Assembly: GCA_021806645.1 (NCBI GenBank)
Contig: JAJZQX010000003.1
Span: 265,486 to 329,485 of the forward strand
DNA: 64,000 bases
Reading direction: 5' to 3'
Origin: Myxococcales bacterium
Lineage (GTDB): Bacteria > Myxococcota > Myxococcia > Myxococcales > Anaeromyxobacteraceae
In this document: in pieces, positions 1 to 11,166 of the stretch
Layout of the letters: each line of letters begins with the position of its first letter
Numbering within the stretch: position 1 is the first letter of the stretch
The notes under the pieces: model-generated
Database searches by the model: none
What the model was told of the DNA's origin: nothing
Seen by the model: the letters and a program-made list of their open reading frames with translations, nothing else
Made by a program: the position numbers and the translations under genes

Positions 1-1810
<1,810 letters not shown>

Positions 1811-1816
1811 CGGCGA

Positions 1817-1822
1817 AACATA
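1817..1822 (-). promoter_or_regulatory. putative -10 box of leaderless uvrB
   Basis: On the minus strand TATGTT ends 6 nt before the GTG start of uvrB. No convincing -35 hexamer is seen. It is one of several similar arrangements in this window. Confidence 0.35.
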
Positions 1823-1873
1823 GCGCCAGAGTCGGACGCCCGCCTCCGCCCCTGCCGGCCCGCCTGCAGCGAC

Positions 1874-2167
1874 CTACCTGGAGCAGTCCTCCATGCAGGC
1901 GACCAGCCCGTGGAGCACCGGCTCCACCACGCGATACCTGGGCTCGCCGCCGACCTTCGACCGCGCCAGGAGCCCCTGTGTCACCAGGACCCGCAGGTGA
2001 CGGGTCACCGCGGTCCTGGGGCGCCCCAGCCGCCCGGCCAGCTCGGTGGCGGTGGCGTCCTGCTCGCACAGCAGGGCCACCAGCCGCACCCGGTCCGGGT
2101 GGGCCAGAGCCCCCACCACGGCGGCGGCCCGCTCCGCCCCTGCGGCGTCGTCGCGCAGCGAGCCCAT
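1874..2167 (-). CDS. ArsR-family winged-helix transcriptional regulator
   Basis: A 97-residue single-domain regulator of the ArsR/SmtB fold. The stretch ALAHPDRVRLVALL (residues about 20-33) and the recognition region RPRTAVTRHLRVLVTQGLL (about 49-67) are typical, followed by the wing RSKVGGEPRYRV. The classical alpha-3 metal site (ELCVCDL) is not present; the equivalent stretch is LCEQDATATEL. A Cys pair occurs only at the C-terminus (ACMEDC), so sensing of metal or redox is possible but not shown. It starts 17 bp downstream of the FadL-type gene on the same strand, so the two are probably cotranscribed. Target genes are unknown. Confidence 0.85.
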   Translation of the reverse strand: MGSLRDDAAGAERAAAVVGALAHPDRVRLVALLCEQDATATELAGRLGRPRTAVTRHLRVLVTQGLLARSKVGGEPRYRVVEPVLHGLVACMEDCSR

Positions 2168-2184
2168 GGCCCTTTCCCGGGCGC

Positions 2185-3420
2185 CTAGAACTTCCAGCCG
2201 ACGCCCAGGTCGATGGCGTACTGCAACATCGACGTCTCGTAGCTGGCGATCCCCTGGGCCGGGTTGGCGCCGGAGATGGTGCTCTTCGGTGAGTACGTGC
2301 CCGCCAGGTTGACCGCCAGGGTCTCGGTGGCGTTCCAGCCGAGCCCGAGCGAGACGTGGTGCTCGGCGAGGGCGGGGAAGGCGATGTTCTCGAAGCCCCG
2401 ATCCCTGTTCAGCGGCTGCTTGCCGTAGTTGTAGCCGGCCCGAACCTTCCAGGCCGGCGTCACCGCGTACTCGGCGCCGGCCTTGAAGACCACCTGGTCC
2501 TTCCAGTCGAGGTTGAACGGCATGGCGCCGGTCATGTTGGTGTCATTGGTCCACTTCGGCTGGTTCGTGCCGTTGGTGGCCGACCACTGGATCCACTCGA
2601 CGTCGAGCCCGAGGGCCAGCTCCGGCATCGCCTGGAAGGCCACGCCGCCGGCCAGCACCGCCGGCTGGTCGAACTTGAGCGTGTCCTTGCCGCCCGGGAC
2701 GTCGGCGGTGGCGCCGGTGCTCGGGTCGACGACCACGGTGTGCGGCCCGACCGTCCACTCGAAGTCCTGGAAGGTGGTCTTGGTCTCGTAGGAGAGACCG
2801 AACGCGAGGGACCTGGTCGGCGCGTACTTCACGCCGACGGTGGCGCCGTAACCGAGCGAGCTGGTGGTGTCGTGAGGGACCTGGCCCATCGCCGAGGCGG
2901 CCTCGAACTTCATCTGCGCCCAGGCCAGGTTGACGGCCAGGCCGATGGAGAAGTCGCCCGTCTTGTAGGCCAGCGCGGGAGCCAGGCGCAGCTGCATGTA
3001 GGAGGTCACCAGCTTGCTGCCGAAGAGGTCGGGGTCGTAGTCGACGCCCATGCCGGCGATGCCGAAGGCGCCGAGGCCGGCGCTGAGCCCGCCGCCGAGC
3101 GGAAGCACCAGGCCGACCGTGGGGATGGGCGAGCCGCCGCGCTTCGAGTCCTGCGTGGTGCCGGAGGCGGCGCCGGTGGCCTTGTAGTCCACGGTCGGCA
3201 CGAACCAGGTCACCGAGGCGTCGAGCCGGCGCGACAGGTCGGACAGGCCGGCCGGGTTGGAGACGATGGTGGACGAGTCGAGCGTGAGGGCGGTGCCGAG
3301 GCCGCCCATGCCGTTCTGGACGGCTCCGAAGCCGGTCATGCGCATGCCATTGGTGGCCAGCGCGGGCATGGCGGCTACCGCCAGCAACAGGACGGCGAGG
3401 ACGCGAAGCGATCGGTACAT
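2185..3420 (-). CDS. FadL/OmpP1/TodX-family outer-membrane transport protein
   Basis: A 411-residue outer-membrane beta-barrel of the family that takes up long-chain fatty acids or hydrophobic aromatic compounds. It has a signal peptide (residues 1-22, ending MPALA), then the family's N-terminal plug motif with an N-G-M start and GFGAVQNGMGGLGTAL. NPAGLSDLSRR resembles the usual NPAGLA signature. The C-terminus ends in an aromatic residue (LGVGWKF), as expected for Bam-recognised barrels. The start at 3420 is preferred over longer frames because GGGGAGACAAC lies just upstream and the signal peptide begins there. A sigma-54-type promoter lies upstream, beside the gene of a sigma-54 activator. 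Substrate is unknown. Confidence 0.9.
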   Translation of the reverse strand: MYRSLRVLAVLLLAVAAMPALATNGMRMTGFGAVQNGMGGLGTALTLDSSTIVSNPAGLSDLSRRLDASVTWFVPTVDYKATGAASGTTQDSKRGGSPIPTVGLVLPLGGGLSAGLGAFGIAGMGVDYDPDLFGSKLVTSYMQLRLAPALAYKTGDFSIGLAVNLAWAQMKFEAASAMGQVPHDTTSSLGYGATVGVKYAPTRSLAFGLSYETKTTFQDFEWTVGPHTVVVDPSTGATADVPGGKDTLKFDQPAVLAGGVAFQAMPELALGLDVEWIQWSATNGTNQPKWTNDTNMTGAMPFNLDWKDQVVFKAGAEYAVTPAWKVRAGYNYGKQPLNRDRGFENIAFPALAEHHVSLGLGWNATETLAVNLAGTYSPKSTISGANPAQGIASYETSMLQYAIDLGVGWKF

Positions 3421-3470
3421 GTTGTCTCCCCTGGTTGAGTGGTGCGCAAGCTTCCGCGCCCGCCCAGAGA

Positions 3471-3486
3471 AGCGTGATCCGTGCCG
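3471..3486 (-). promoter_or_regulatory. putative sigma-54 (-24/-12) promoter of the FadL-type gene
   Basis: Minus-strand sequence CGGCACGGATCACGCT has GG and GC exactly 10 bases apart, matching the sigma-54 consensus TGGCACG-N4-TTGC at the invariant positions. It ends 50 bp before the fadL start codon and lies next to a sigma-54 activator gene. Confidence 0.65.
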
Positions 3487-3535
3487 GCCGGCCGCTCCAG
3501 CAATTTCCACCTGTTGGGCAGGCCTCGGCAGCGAT

Positions 3536-3586
3536 TGAAACGTCCCGTTGCAACGTCGCGTCGCAGCGGTGTAACCGGACGTTTCA
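3536..3586. promoter_or_regulatory. inverted repeats, candidate activator (UAS) site
   Basis: A perfect 10-bp inverted repeat, TGAAACGTCC (3536-3545) and GGACGTTTCA (3577-3586), is separated by 31 bp. Between the arms is a second, perfect 10-bp palindrome CGTTGCAACG (3546-3555). The right arm overlaps the stop codon of the activator gene. Relative to the putative sigma-54 promoter the site lies roughly 75-125 bp upstream, a usual place for an enhancer-binding protein site. It could alternatively act as a transcription terminator for the activator gene, but it has no T-run. Confidence 0.5.
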
Positions 3587-4975
3587 GCGGCTCAGCCGGT
3601 ACTCGCGCATCCAGCGCCAGAGCGTGGTGCGCGAGACGCCCAGCGCGCCGGCGGCCTCGGTCACCCGCCAGTGGCTCGACTCCAGCGCGCCAACCAGCGC
3701 TTCGCACGGCGGTACGGCGCCGTTGGACCTGGCCGCGCGCGGCCGCGCCACCGTTCGCTCCAGGGCGCCGGCCGGCGGCGGCGGTGGGCCGTCGGTGACG
3801 CCGGTCCGCCCCATCACCTCGGGCGGAAGGTCCTCCGGCTGCAGGGTCTGCCCCGGGGCCACGGTGACCGCGTACTCGAGCGCGTTCTCGAGCTCGCGGA
3901 CGTTCCCGGGCCACGGGTACGCCAGCAGCGCCCGGAGCGCCTCGGGCGAGAAGCGCAGCTCCCGCCCGCTCCGGGCCCCGACCCGGGCCAGCAGGTAGCG
4001 GGCCACCGGCTCCACGTCCTCGCGCCGCGTTCGCAGCGGAGGGATCTCGATGGGGAAGACCCTGAGCCGGTAGAAGAGGTCCTCGCGGAAGCGCCCCTCC
4101 TCCACGGCGCGCTTCAGGTCGCGGTGCGTGGCGGCGATGACCCGGACGTCGGTGTCCTTGCTGCGGCTCTCCCCCACCCGCTCGTAGGTCCGCTCCTGCA
4201 GGGCGCGCAGCAGCTTGGCCTGGAGGTGGAGCGGCACGTCGCCGACCTCGTCGAGGAAGAGCGTGCCGCCCGCCGCCAGCTCGAAGCGGCCGACCCGGTC
4301 GCGCACGGCTCCGGTGAAGGCGCCGCGGACGTGGCCGAACAGCTCGGTCTCGAGGAGCTGCTCCGGCAGCGCGGCGCAGTTGACGGCGACGAACGGGCCG
4401 GCCCGGCGCGGCGAGTGGTCGTGGATGGCCCGGGCCAGGAGCCCCTTCCCCGTGCCGCTCTCGCCGGTCAGGAGGACGCTCGCCTCCGAGCTCTGGAGGC
4501 TCTGCACCAGCTTGAGCACCCGGGTCATCCCGTGGGAGCGGGCGATGACGCCGCCGAAGGCGGTGGGAGCGAGGCCGCGGGTGGCCTCGTCCTCCTCGGC
4601 GGGGCGCAGCACCAGCAGGTAGGCGGCCTCCTTCGGGCAGACCCCCGCGGGAGCGTGCTGCAGGGGCGCCACCGTGACCGAGCAGAGGAGCGTGCCGGAG
4701 GGCTCGACCCGCAGCCAGGCGCGCCACCCCTCCCGGCGCTCACCGGCCAGCAGTGCCTGCCGCAGCGGCCCGGCCTCGCCGAAGAGCTCGTCGCCCAGGA
4801 ACTCGGCGATCGATCTCCCCGACCAGGCCCGGCTCGCGCCCGGACCGAGCAGGTCGTCGAGCGCGCCGGAGACGTGCAGGACCCGGAGTTGCCGGTCGAG
4901 CGCCAGGCAGACGCGCCCGAGCGAGCTGAACGCCACGCTGACGGCCGAGAATGCGGTCTCCTGGTTCGACTCCAC
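3584..4975 (-). CDS. sigma-54-dependent transcriptional activator (PAS-AAA+-Fis HTH)
   Basis: A bacterial enhancer-binding protein of about 463 residues. N-terminal residues 1-120 look like a divergent PAS-type sensor (LALDRQLRVLHVSGALDDLL), not a phosphoreceiver, so the signal is probably a small molecule or redox state. The AAA+ domain has Walker A GESGTGKG (171-178), the sigma-54 contact loop GAFTGA (218-223) and Walker B LFLDE (240-244). The C-terminal 45 residues form a Fis-type helix-turn-helix. The GTG at 4975 is chosen because an AGGGAC Shine-Dalgarno precedes it; another GTG lies at 4987. It is adjacent to the FadL-type gene, whose upstream region has a sigma-54 promoter. Confidence 0.93.
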   Translation of the reverse strand: MESNQETAFSAVSVAFSSLGRVCLALDRQLRVLHVSGALDDLLGPGASRAWSGRSIAEFLGDELFGEAGPLRQALLAGERREGWRAWLRVEPSGTLLCSVTVAPLQHAPAGVCPKEAAYLLVLRPAEEDEATRGLAPTAFGGVIARSHGMTRVLKLVQSLQSSEASVLLTGESGTGKGLLARAIHDHSPRRAGPFVAVNCAALPEQLLETELFGHVRGAFTGAVRDRVGRFELAAGGTLFLDEVGDVPLHLQAKLLRALQERTYERVGESRSKDTDVRVIAATHRDLKRAVEEGRFREDLFYRLRVFPIEIPPLRTRREDVEPVARYLLARVGARSGRELRFSPEALRALLAYPWPGNVRELENALEYAVTVAPGQTLQPEDLPPEVMGRTGVTDGPPPPPAGALERTVARPRAARSNGAVPPCEALVGALESSHWRVTEAAGALGVSRTTLWRWMREYRLSR

Positions 4976-5068
4976 GTTGTCCCTCACTCCGGTCGCCGAC
5001 CCCTCATGGCCACGCGTGGGGCGCGCGACCGGCCCAGCCCCAGGACACCGGGGCATGCGGCAAGAATG

Positions 5069-5088
5069 CACTGCAACCGGGTTCAGTG
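5069..5088. promoter_or_regulatory. imperfect dyad in divergent intergenic region
   Basis: CACTG-C-AACC and GGTTCAGTG form an imperfect inverted repeat about 95 bp upstream of the sigma-54 activator and 90 bp upstream of the cysteine-rich lipoprotein. It may be an operator; there is no direct evidence of its ligand. Confidence 0.25.
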
Positions 5089-5162
5089 GCCTGCGGCAAG
5101 AGCGCGCGGCATGCGGGTTCTCCCTTCCCGGCCTGCCTCGCGGTGAACTCACCCGGGTGCGC

Positions 5163-5168
5163 TATACT
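5163..5168 (+). promoter_or_regulatory. -10 box of cysteine-rich lipoprotein (leaderless arrangement)
   Basis: TATACT lies 8 nt before the ATG at 5177 with no Shine-Dalgarno between them. No good -35 hexamer is seen. Confidence 0.5.
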
Positions 5169-5176
5169 TGCGCGCC

Positions 5177-6390
5177 ATGGGCTCCCTCCGATCCGCCCGC
5201 CTCACCGTTGCGCTGGCCGCCGCCATCGCCTCCGCCGCGATCCTCGCTTGCTCCCCGACGAGCAAGCCAATCACCTGCCCACCGGCCAGACCGCCTGCGG
5301 CGGCATCTGCTTCGACCTGCAGGCCGACCCGCTCTCCTGCGGCACCTGCCTGCACCGGTGCCCGACCGGCGCCACCTGCGTGGCAGGCGCTTGCACCTGC
5401 CCGGCCGGCGAGAGCGTGTGTGGAGCGCCGCCGGGCGCCTGCGTCAACCTGGCGGGCGACCCCACCAACTGCGGCACCTGCGGCGTGACCTGCGGCCTCG
5501 GCACCTGCGGAAGCGGCACCTGCACATGCGACTCGGGCACCACCACCTGCGCCAGCCCGGGGCCGATCTGCGTCAACACCCAGACCGATCCGGCCAACTG
5601 CGCCACCTGCCGGTTCACCTGCCCGACCGGCGCCTCGTGTACGGCCGGGACCTGCCAGTGCCCGGCCGGCGCACCCGACACCTGCGGCACCACCTGCGTC
5701 AACACCCAGACCGACGAGCGCCACTGCGGCGCCTGCAGCAGTCCGTGCCCCACCGGCGCGACCTGCACGGCCGGGGCCTGCCACTGCCCGGTCGGCGCCC
5801 CGGACACCTGCGGCGGAGCGTGCGTCTCCACCGCCACCGACGAGGCCAACTGCGGTACCTGCGGTAACGTGTGCGCGACCGGAGCCACCTGCGTGGGTGG
5901 CGTCTGTGGCTGCCCGGCCGGTCAGTTCACGTGCGGCGGCGCACCTGGCGTGTGCGCCGATCTCTCCACCGACCGCGCACACTGCGGCACCTGCACCACC
6001 GTCTGCACCGCGGCACAGGCCTGCACGCAGGGCACCTGCTGCGCGGCGGGCCAGTTCGTCTGCAACTCGGGTGGCGGCAAGTCCTGTTGCGTCGGAACCG
6101 CCTGCTGCGCCGACGGCTGCCAGCCCGCCCACTCCAACGGCCTCGGGCAGACCTATTACGACTGCAGCGCGCTCGGGACCTACAACGTCACGACGGCCAA
6201 GGAGGCCGCCGCCGCCTGGTCGCCGACGGGTACCGACACCGAGCCCTTCTTCGGCGGCGCATCCTGCCTCGCGCGGACCACGGCGTCAGCCTGCGCCACC
6301 TGGTGCTACGCAGGCACCTACGTCGGACAGGTCAAGCTGAGCGCCTCCGTCGTCTGCTTGAGCCCCGACGGCACGTCCTCCTGGAACTGA
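5177..6390 (+). pseudogene. cysteine-rich repeat lipoprotein, apparent -1 nt frameshift near 5280
   Basis: The first 35 codons from ATG 5177 encode a lipoprotein signal peptide (MGSLRSARLTVALAAAIASA, lipobox ILAC with Cys at about residue 25) and then leave frame. From about 5282 the other frame encodes some 370 residues of Cys-rich repeats of the form NCGTCG..C..G..C..G.C.CPAG, followed by a C-terminal domain ending DGTSSWN. At the switch the DNA reads TGCCCACCGGCC. The equivalent point in other repeats of the same gene reads TGCCCGACCGGC, so a single missing G explains the break and would restore about 404 residues. Such proteins are secreted, surface-anchored Cys-rich proteins common in Myxococcota, with unknown role. 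It may be a sequencing error, a real mutation or, less likely, recoding. Confidence 0.75.
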
Positions 6391-6462
6391 TCCACCGCCG
6401 AGCACCTCTCGCCCGGCCCTTCCTTCAGGGCAACCGGGATCGATTTTTCAGGAGGCAAGGGC

Positions 6463-6491
6463 TCGACTTTGCACGACAAGCAAATTAGATT
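6463..6491 (+). promoter_or_regulatory. putative promoter of the cold-shock gene
   Basis: TCGACT (6463-6468) and TAGATT (6486-6491) are spaced by 17 bp. Transcription from here gives a leader of about 70 nt, in keeping with the long leaders of cold-shock genes. Confidence 0.4.
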
Positions 6492-6569
6492 GCGCCGGTC
6501 TCCCACGCCCAGAGTCGGCAACGGAGTCCGGCGCGGCACGTCGCCGCCCGAACAGAAATGAGTGTCGAG

Positions 6570-6773
6570 ATGGCCACTGGTGCCGTGAAGTGGTTCAATG
6601 ACGCGAAGGGCTTCGGTTTCATCACCCAGGACGGCGGTGGCGAAGACGTGTTCTGCCACCACACCGCGATCGTCGCGGACGGTTTCCGCTCCCTCCAGGA
6701 GGGCCAGCGGGTCGAGTTCGAGGTGAAGAAGGGTCCGAAGGGCCTGCAGGCCGCCAACGTCAAGGCGATCTAG
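6570..6773 (+). CDS. cold-shock domain protein (CspA family)
   Basis: A 67-residue single cold-shock domain, an RNA chaperone that melts structured mRNA. The RNP-1 motif KGFGFI (residues about 15-20) and RNP-2 like motif DVFCHHTAI (about 28-36) are intact; Cys and His replace the more usual FVHFSAI. The start at 6570 gives [11 protein letters not shown], the normal N-terminus; an in-frame ATG at 6558 would add four residues (MSVE). A strong terminator follows immediately, so it is a single-gene unit. Confidence 0.95.
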   Translation: MATGAVKWFNDAKGFGFITQDGGGEDVFCHHTAIVADGFRSLQEGQRVEFEVKKGPKGLQAANVKAI

Positions 6774-6798
6774 CTTCGCCTTCGCAGCGACCACGGAG

Positions 6799-6828
6799 GC
6801 CCGGCCGCCTGGCCGGGCTTTCTCTTTT
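6799..6828 (+). terminator. rho-independent terminator after cold-shock gene
   Basis: Perfect 8-bp GC stem GCCCGGCC / GGCCGGGC with a 4-nt loop, followed by TTTCTCTTTT. Confidence 0.85.
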
Positions 6829-6854
6829 CCCCACCTGATTCACGGGAGGTCACC

Positions 6855-7043
6855 ATGGCTTTCAACCCCGGGCACCTGAAGCGGCAGAAGGAAGCGAAGC
6901 GCGCCGAGAAGCAGCGTGAGAAGGACGCCCGCCGCGAGGAGCGCAAGAAGGAGAAGTCGGAGCGTCCCGCCGGCACCGAGGGCGACATCGATCCGGACAT
7001 CGCCGGGATCATCCCGGGGCCGCAGCCGAAGCCCGAGGAGTAG
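6855..7043 (+). CDS. small highly charged protein, unknown function
   Basis: A 62-residue protein preceded by a clear GGGAGG Shine-Dalgarno. Residues 8-40 are almost entirely Lys, Arg, Glu and Ala (RQKEAKRAEKQREKDARREE), predicting one long charged helix. The tail is acidic and proline-rich (DIDPDIAGIIPGPQPKPEE). There is no signal peptide or membrane segment. The composition suggests nucleic-acid or ribosome association, but this is inference. It lies between two hairpins and is probably transcribed alone. Confidence 0.7.
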   Translation: MAFNPGHLKRQKEAKRAEKQREKDARREERKKEKSERPAGTEGDIDPDIAGIIPGPQPKPEE

Positions 7044-7062
7044 CTTCGCGTCACCACTCCGC

Positions 7063-7090
7063 GCCCGGGCCGCCACGCCGTGGCCCGGGC
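7063..7090. terminator. hairpin between convergent genes
   Basis: GCCCGGGCC / GGCCCGGGC perfect 9-bp arms with a 10-nt loop lie between the stop codons of the 62-aa gene and cysS. There is no T-run, so termination efficiency is uncertain. Confidence 0.5.
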
Positions 7091-7104
7091 CGCCGGAGAT
7101 CGAC

Positions 7105-8553
<1,449 letters not shown>

Positions 8554-8567
8554 CGCGTCGGTTCCGA

Positions 8568-9146
8568 TCAGTCGAACAGGCCCTTGGCCAGCGCCCGCAG
8601 GTTGACCGCGAGCAGGAGGAGCAGCAGCGCCGACCCGGCCACCGAGAGCCAGCGGTCGCCGGGCCGGTCGCCGTCGCGCAGCACCAGCCAGGTGTCTCCC
8701 AGCGCCGACCCGCGCGACCGGATGGCGCTCACCACCGGCGCGTAGTCGGCGCGGGAGCGGGACGGGACCAGCCGCCCCTCGTAGACCGGCGGCCCGCCGC
8801 GCCCCGGCCGGTCGACCAGCAGGTTGGTGCCGGCCAGGCGCCCGACCGTGCGGGCCTGGCCGGTCCGGTCGACGGTCACCGGCACCGCGTCGGCCAGCTC
8901 GCCGCGCACCTGCACCAGCCGGTTGTCGCGAGCCCGATCGAAGGCGTAGGTCCCGGGGCCACCGAGGTCGATGGGCGTGCGCGAGGAGAACGCGTACTGC
9001 GCGTCGGGTGCCAGCTCCCAGAGGAGCCAGCCGCAGACGGCCGCGACCAGGAAGGCGAAGACCGGCGACCGGGCCAGCAGCGGGGACTCCCGCCGGGGCG
9101 GTGGCGGGGGGAGCAGGGGCAGCTCGTCGAGCAGCGGCTCGCTCAT
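8568..9146 (-). CDS. two-TM membrane protein of unknown function
   Basis: A 192-residue protein with a proline-rich cytoplasmic N-terminus (LPLLPPPPPRRE), one TM helix at about residues 25-45 (SPVFAFLVAAVCGWLLWEL) and a second near the C-terminus (WLSVAGSALLLLLLAVNLRA). About 115 residues between them probably face the periplasm and look beta-rich. The topology recalls SURF1-like or TMEM43-like proteins, but no family is recognised with confidence. Its ATG overlaps the stop of ispDF (ATGA), implying translational coupling. It is followed 14 bp later by cysS. Confidence 0.75.
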   Translation of the reverse strand: MSEPLLDELPLLPPPPPRRESPLLARSPVFAFLVAAVCGWLLWELAPDAQYAFSSRTPIDLGGPGTYAFDRARDNRLVQVRGELADAVPVTVDRTGQARTVGRLAGTNLLVDRPGRGGPPVYEGRLVPSRSRADYAPVVSAIRSRGSALGDTWLVLRDGDRPGDRWLSVAGSALLLLLLAVNLRALAKGLFD

Positions 9147-10303
9147 GGCGCCCTCCGGATCAGCAGCGCCACCGCGTGGGCGGCGATCCCCTCGCCGCGG
9201 CCGACGAACCCCATCCCCTCCCCGGTGGTCGCCTTGACGTTGACCTGGGAGGGCGAGACGCCGAGGGCCTCCGCCAGCCTCGACCGCATCTCGGCGGCGC
9301 GCGGCGCGATCCTGGGCCGCCTGGCCGCCAGCGTGACGTCGGCATTGCCGACCCGCCAGCCGGCCTCCGCCGCCCTGGCCGCGATCTCGCGGAGCAGCCG
9401 GAGCGACGAGACCCCCTTCCACCGCGGGTCGGTGTCGGGGAAGTGGCGGCCCAGGTCTCCCAGCCCAGCGGCGCCCAGGATGGCGTCGCCGATGGCGTGG
9501 GCGCAGACGTCGGCGTCGGAGTGGCCCAGCAGCCCGTCCCCCTCGAACTCGACGCCACCGAGGATCAGCTTCCGCCCCGGCTCGAACCGGTGGCAGTCGT
9601 AGGCGACGCCGCTGGCCACCGGCGCCTCGGTGAGCGCCCGCGCCCGCGCCACGTCCTCCGGCGAGGTGATCTTGAAGTTGCCCGGCTCGCCCGGCACCAG
9701 CGTCACCGGCGCGCCCAGCCGCTCCACCAGCGCGCACTCGTCGGTGACGGTCGAGGCCCCGGCCCCGGCCTCCCGGTAAGCGCGCAGCAGCAGGTCGCGG
9801 CGGAAGCCCTGCGGCGTCTGGGCCAGCCAGAGTTCGCGTCGATCGAGGGTGGCGGCCACGCGCGGCGGCTCGCCCGCGCCGGCCCGCTTCACCGTGTCGG
9901 TGACCTGGACGGCCGCCAGCGCCGCGCCGTCGCGTGCCGCCGCCTCGCCGACCAGGGCCACCAGCGCCGGAGTCGCGAAGGGCCGGGCCGCGTCGTGGAC
10001 CAGCACCACGCCGCACCCGGAGAGCGCCTCGAGCCCGTTGCGGACCGAGTCGGCCCGCGCCGGGCCACCTGCCACCGCGCGCCCCGGCTTGCCGAGGCCG
10101 GCCAGCGCCTCGGTGGCCCGTGGCTCGTCGCCGGCGGGGACCACCAGCACCAGTTCGTCGACCAGCGGGCAGTCGGCCAGCAGCCGGGCCGAGCGGCGCA
10201 GCACCGTCTCGCCACCAAGCTCGAGCCACTGCTTGGCCAGCCCGGCCCGTTGCCCGGAGCCGCCGGCCGCCACGATCGCACCCACCCGCTCGCCGAGGAT
10301 CAT
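9143..10303 (-). CDS. ispDF: bifunctional IspD/IspF isoprenoid enzyme
   Basis: A fused enzyme of the non-mevalonate (MEP) pathway. IspD adds CMP to 2-C-methyl-D-erythritol 4-phosphate; IspF cyclises a later intermediate to MEcPP. Residues 1-225 are IspD (GAIVAAGGSGQRAGLAKQW nucleotide motif; VLVHDAARPF; TPQGFRRDLL). Residues 229-386 are IspF (YDCHRFEPGRKLILGGVEF with metal-binding Asp and His; LGHSDADVCAHAIGDAILGA; FPDTDPRWKG). The start at 10303 is chosen because GGAGG lies 7-8 nt upstream and the protein then begins MILGERVGAI. It overlaps the next gene by ATGA. Confidence 0.97.
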   Translation of the reverse strand: MILGERVGAIVAAGGSGQRAGLAKQWLELGGETVLRRSARLLADCPLVDELVLVVPAGDEPRATEALAGLGKPGRAVAGGPARADSVRNGLEALSGCGVVLVHDAARPFATPALVALVGEAAARDGAALAAVQVTDTVKRAGAGEPPRVAATLDRRELWLAQTPQGFRRDLLLRAYREAGAGASTVTDECALVERLGAPVTLVPGEPGNFKITSPEDVARARALTEAPVASGVAYDCHRFEPGRKLILGGVEFEGDGLLGHSDADVCAHAIGDAILGAAGLGDLGRHFPDTDPRWKGVSSLRLLREIAARAAEAGWRVGNADVTLAARRPRIAPRAAEMRSRLAEALGVSPSQVNVKATTGEGMGFVGRGEGIAAHAVALLIRRAP

Positions 10304-10419
10304 CCCAGGGCCTCCGCCGGCCGGTCCGAGGCCCGGCCGTCGCTGGCATCTTCGCTGCAATCCTGACCCGCCATGACCAGCGCCGCCGGCATTCCGGGCC
10401 TCTTCCTGTCGAAACGCGA

Positions 10420-10449
10420 CCGCCGCGCGGACCTGCGTCCGTGCGGCGG
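10420..10449 (-). terminator. putative terminator after cdnL
   Basis: A 13-bp stem (one mismatch or wobble) with a 4-nt loop lies between the cdnL stop codon and ispDF. The trailing T-run is weak (GTTTC). Confidence 0.4.
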
Positions 10450-10489
10450 CCACGACCATACCGCCCCGGCGCGCGGCCAGGGCGGCGGA

Positions 10490-11005
10490 TCAACAGTTGA
10501 AGATCTTCTTCAGGTCCGACTCGACGTCCTGCTCGTCGCAGTCCTTGGCGATGGCCAGCTCCTTGATGAGGAGCGACCGGGCCGTGTCGAGCATCTTCCG
10601 CTCGCCGAAGGAGAGGTCCTTGTCGGACCGGAGCAGGTAGAGATCGCGCAGCACCTCGGCGATCTCGAAGACCGAGCCGGTCTTGATCTTGTCCATGTAC
10701 TCGCGGTAGCGGCGGTTCCAGGTCGTCGAGTCTACCGAGACCTCCTTCTCCCGGAGGATGGAGTAGACCTTCTTGACGTCCTTCTCGCCGATGATCTCGC
10801 GAAGGCCGACCGAGTTGACCTTGTTCATCGGGATCATGATCTTCATCCCGTTCTCGAGGATCCGGAGCACGTAGAAGGACTGCCGCTGGCCGGCGACCTC
10901 CTTGTGCTCGATCCCGAGGACCTCACCGACCCCCTGTCCGGGGTAGACGGCCATGTCCCCGACCTTGAAGCTCGGGGAGATGCTTGCAGACTGTGTTCCG
11001 GGCAT
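10490..11005 (-). CDS. cdnL: CdnL, CarD-family RNA polymerase-binding regulator
   Basis: A 171-residue protein matching CdnL of Myxococcus xanthus in length and layout. CdnL binds the RNA polymerase beta subunit and stabilises open complexes at rRNA and other sigma-A promoters. The N-terminal RNAP-interaction domain (residues about 12-70) contains FKVGDMAVYPGQGVGEVLGI. The helical C-terminal DNA-contacting domain (about 75-171) contains the tryptophan motif STTWNRRYREYMDKIKTGS. It lacks the HMGA-like tail of true CarD. A GGAGG Shine-Dalgarno lies upstream and a recognisable promoter precedes it. Confidence 0.96.
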   Translation of the reverse strand: MPGTQSASISPSFKVGDMAVYPGQGVGEVLGIEHKEVAGQRQSFYVLRILENGMKIMIPMNKVNSVGLREIIGEKDVKKVYSILREKEVSVDSTTWNRRYREYMDKIKTGSVFEIAEVLRDLYLLRSDKDLSFGERKMLDTARSLLIKELAIAKDCDEQDVESDLKKIFNC

Positions 11006-11077
11006 TCAGACCTCCGCTCGCCATGCGTTCCCGGCCCACTTGCGTCAATTGGGCCGAGGCGGGAGCTTAGTCGAAGC

Positions 11078-11106
11078 GAGATACCACACCTTTCCAGGAA
11101 AAGCAA
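11078..11106 (-). promoter_or_regulatory. putative sigma-A promoter of cdnL
   Basis: On the minus strand TTGCTT (11101-11106) and TATCTC (11078-11083) are separated by 17 bp, about 70 bp upstream of the cdnL ATG. Confidence 0.5.
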
Positions 11107-11166
11107 TATCGCTTGTGATTTCGGCCATGTGCCGGATGGGGGGCGAGAACTGGGGCTTTCGAGCCC

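Noticed and set aside
8568..10493. Fusion of the two-TM protein with an upstream 450-residue extension
   Set aside because: The extension is antisense-like sequence in another frame of ispDF; the ATG at 9146 with ATGA overlap is the natural start.
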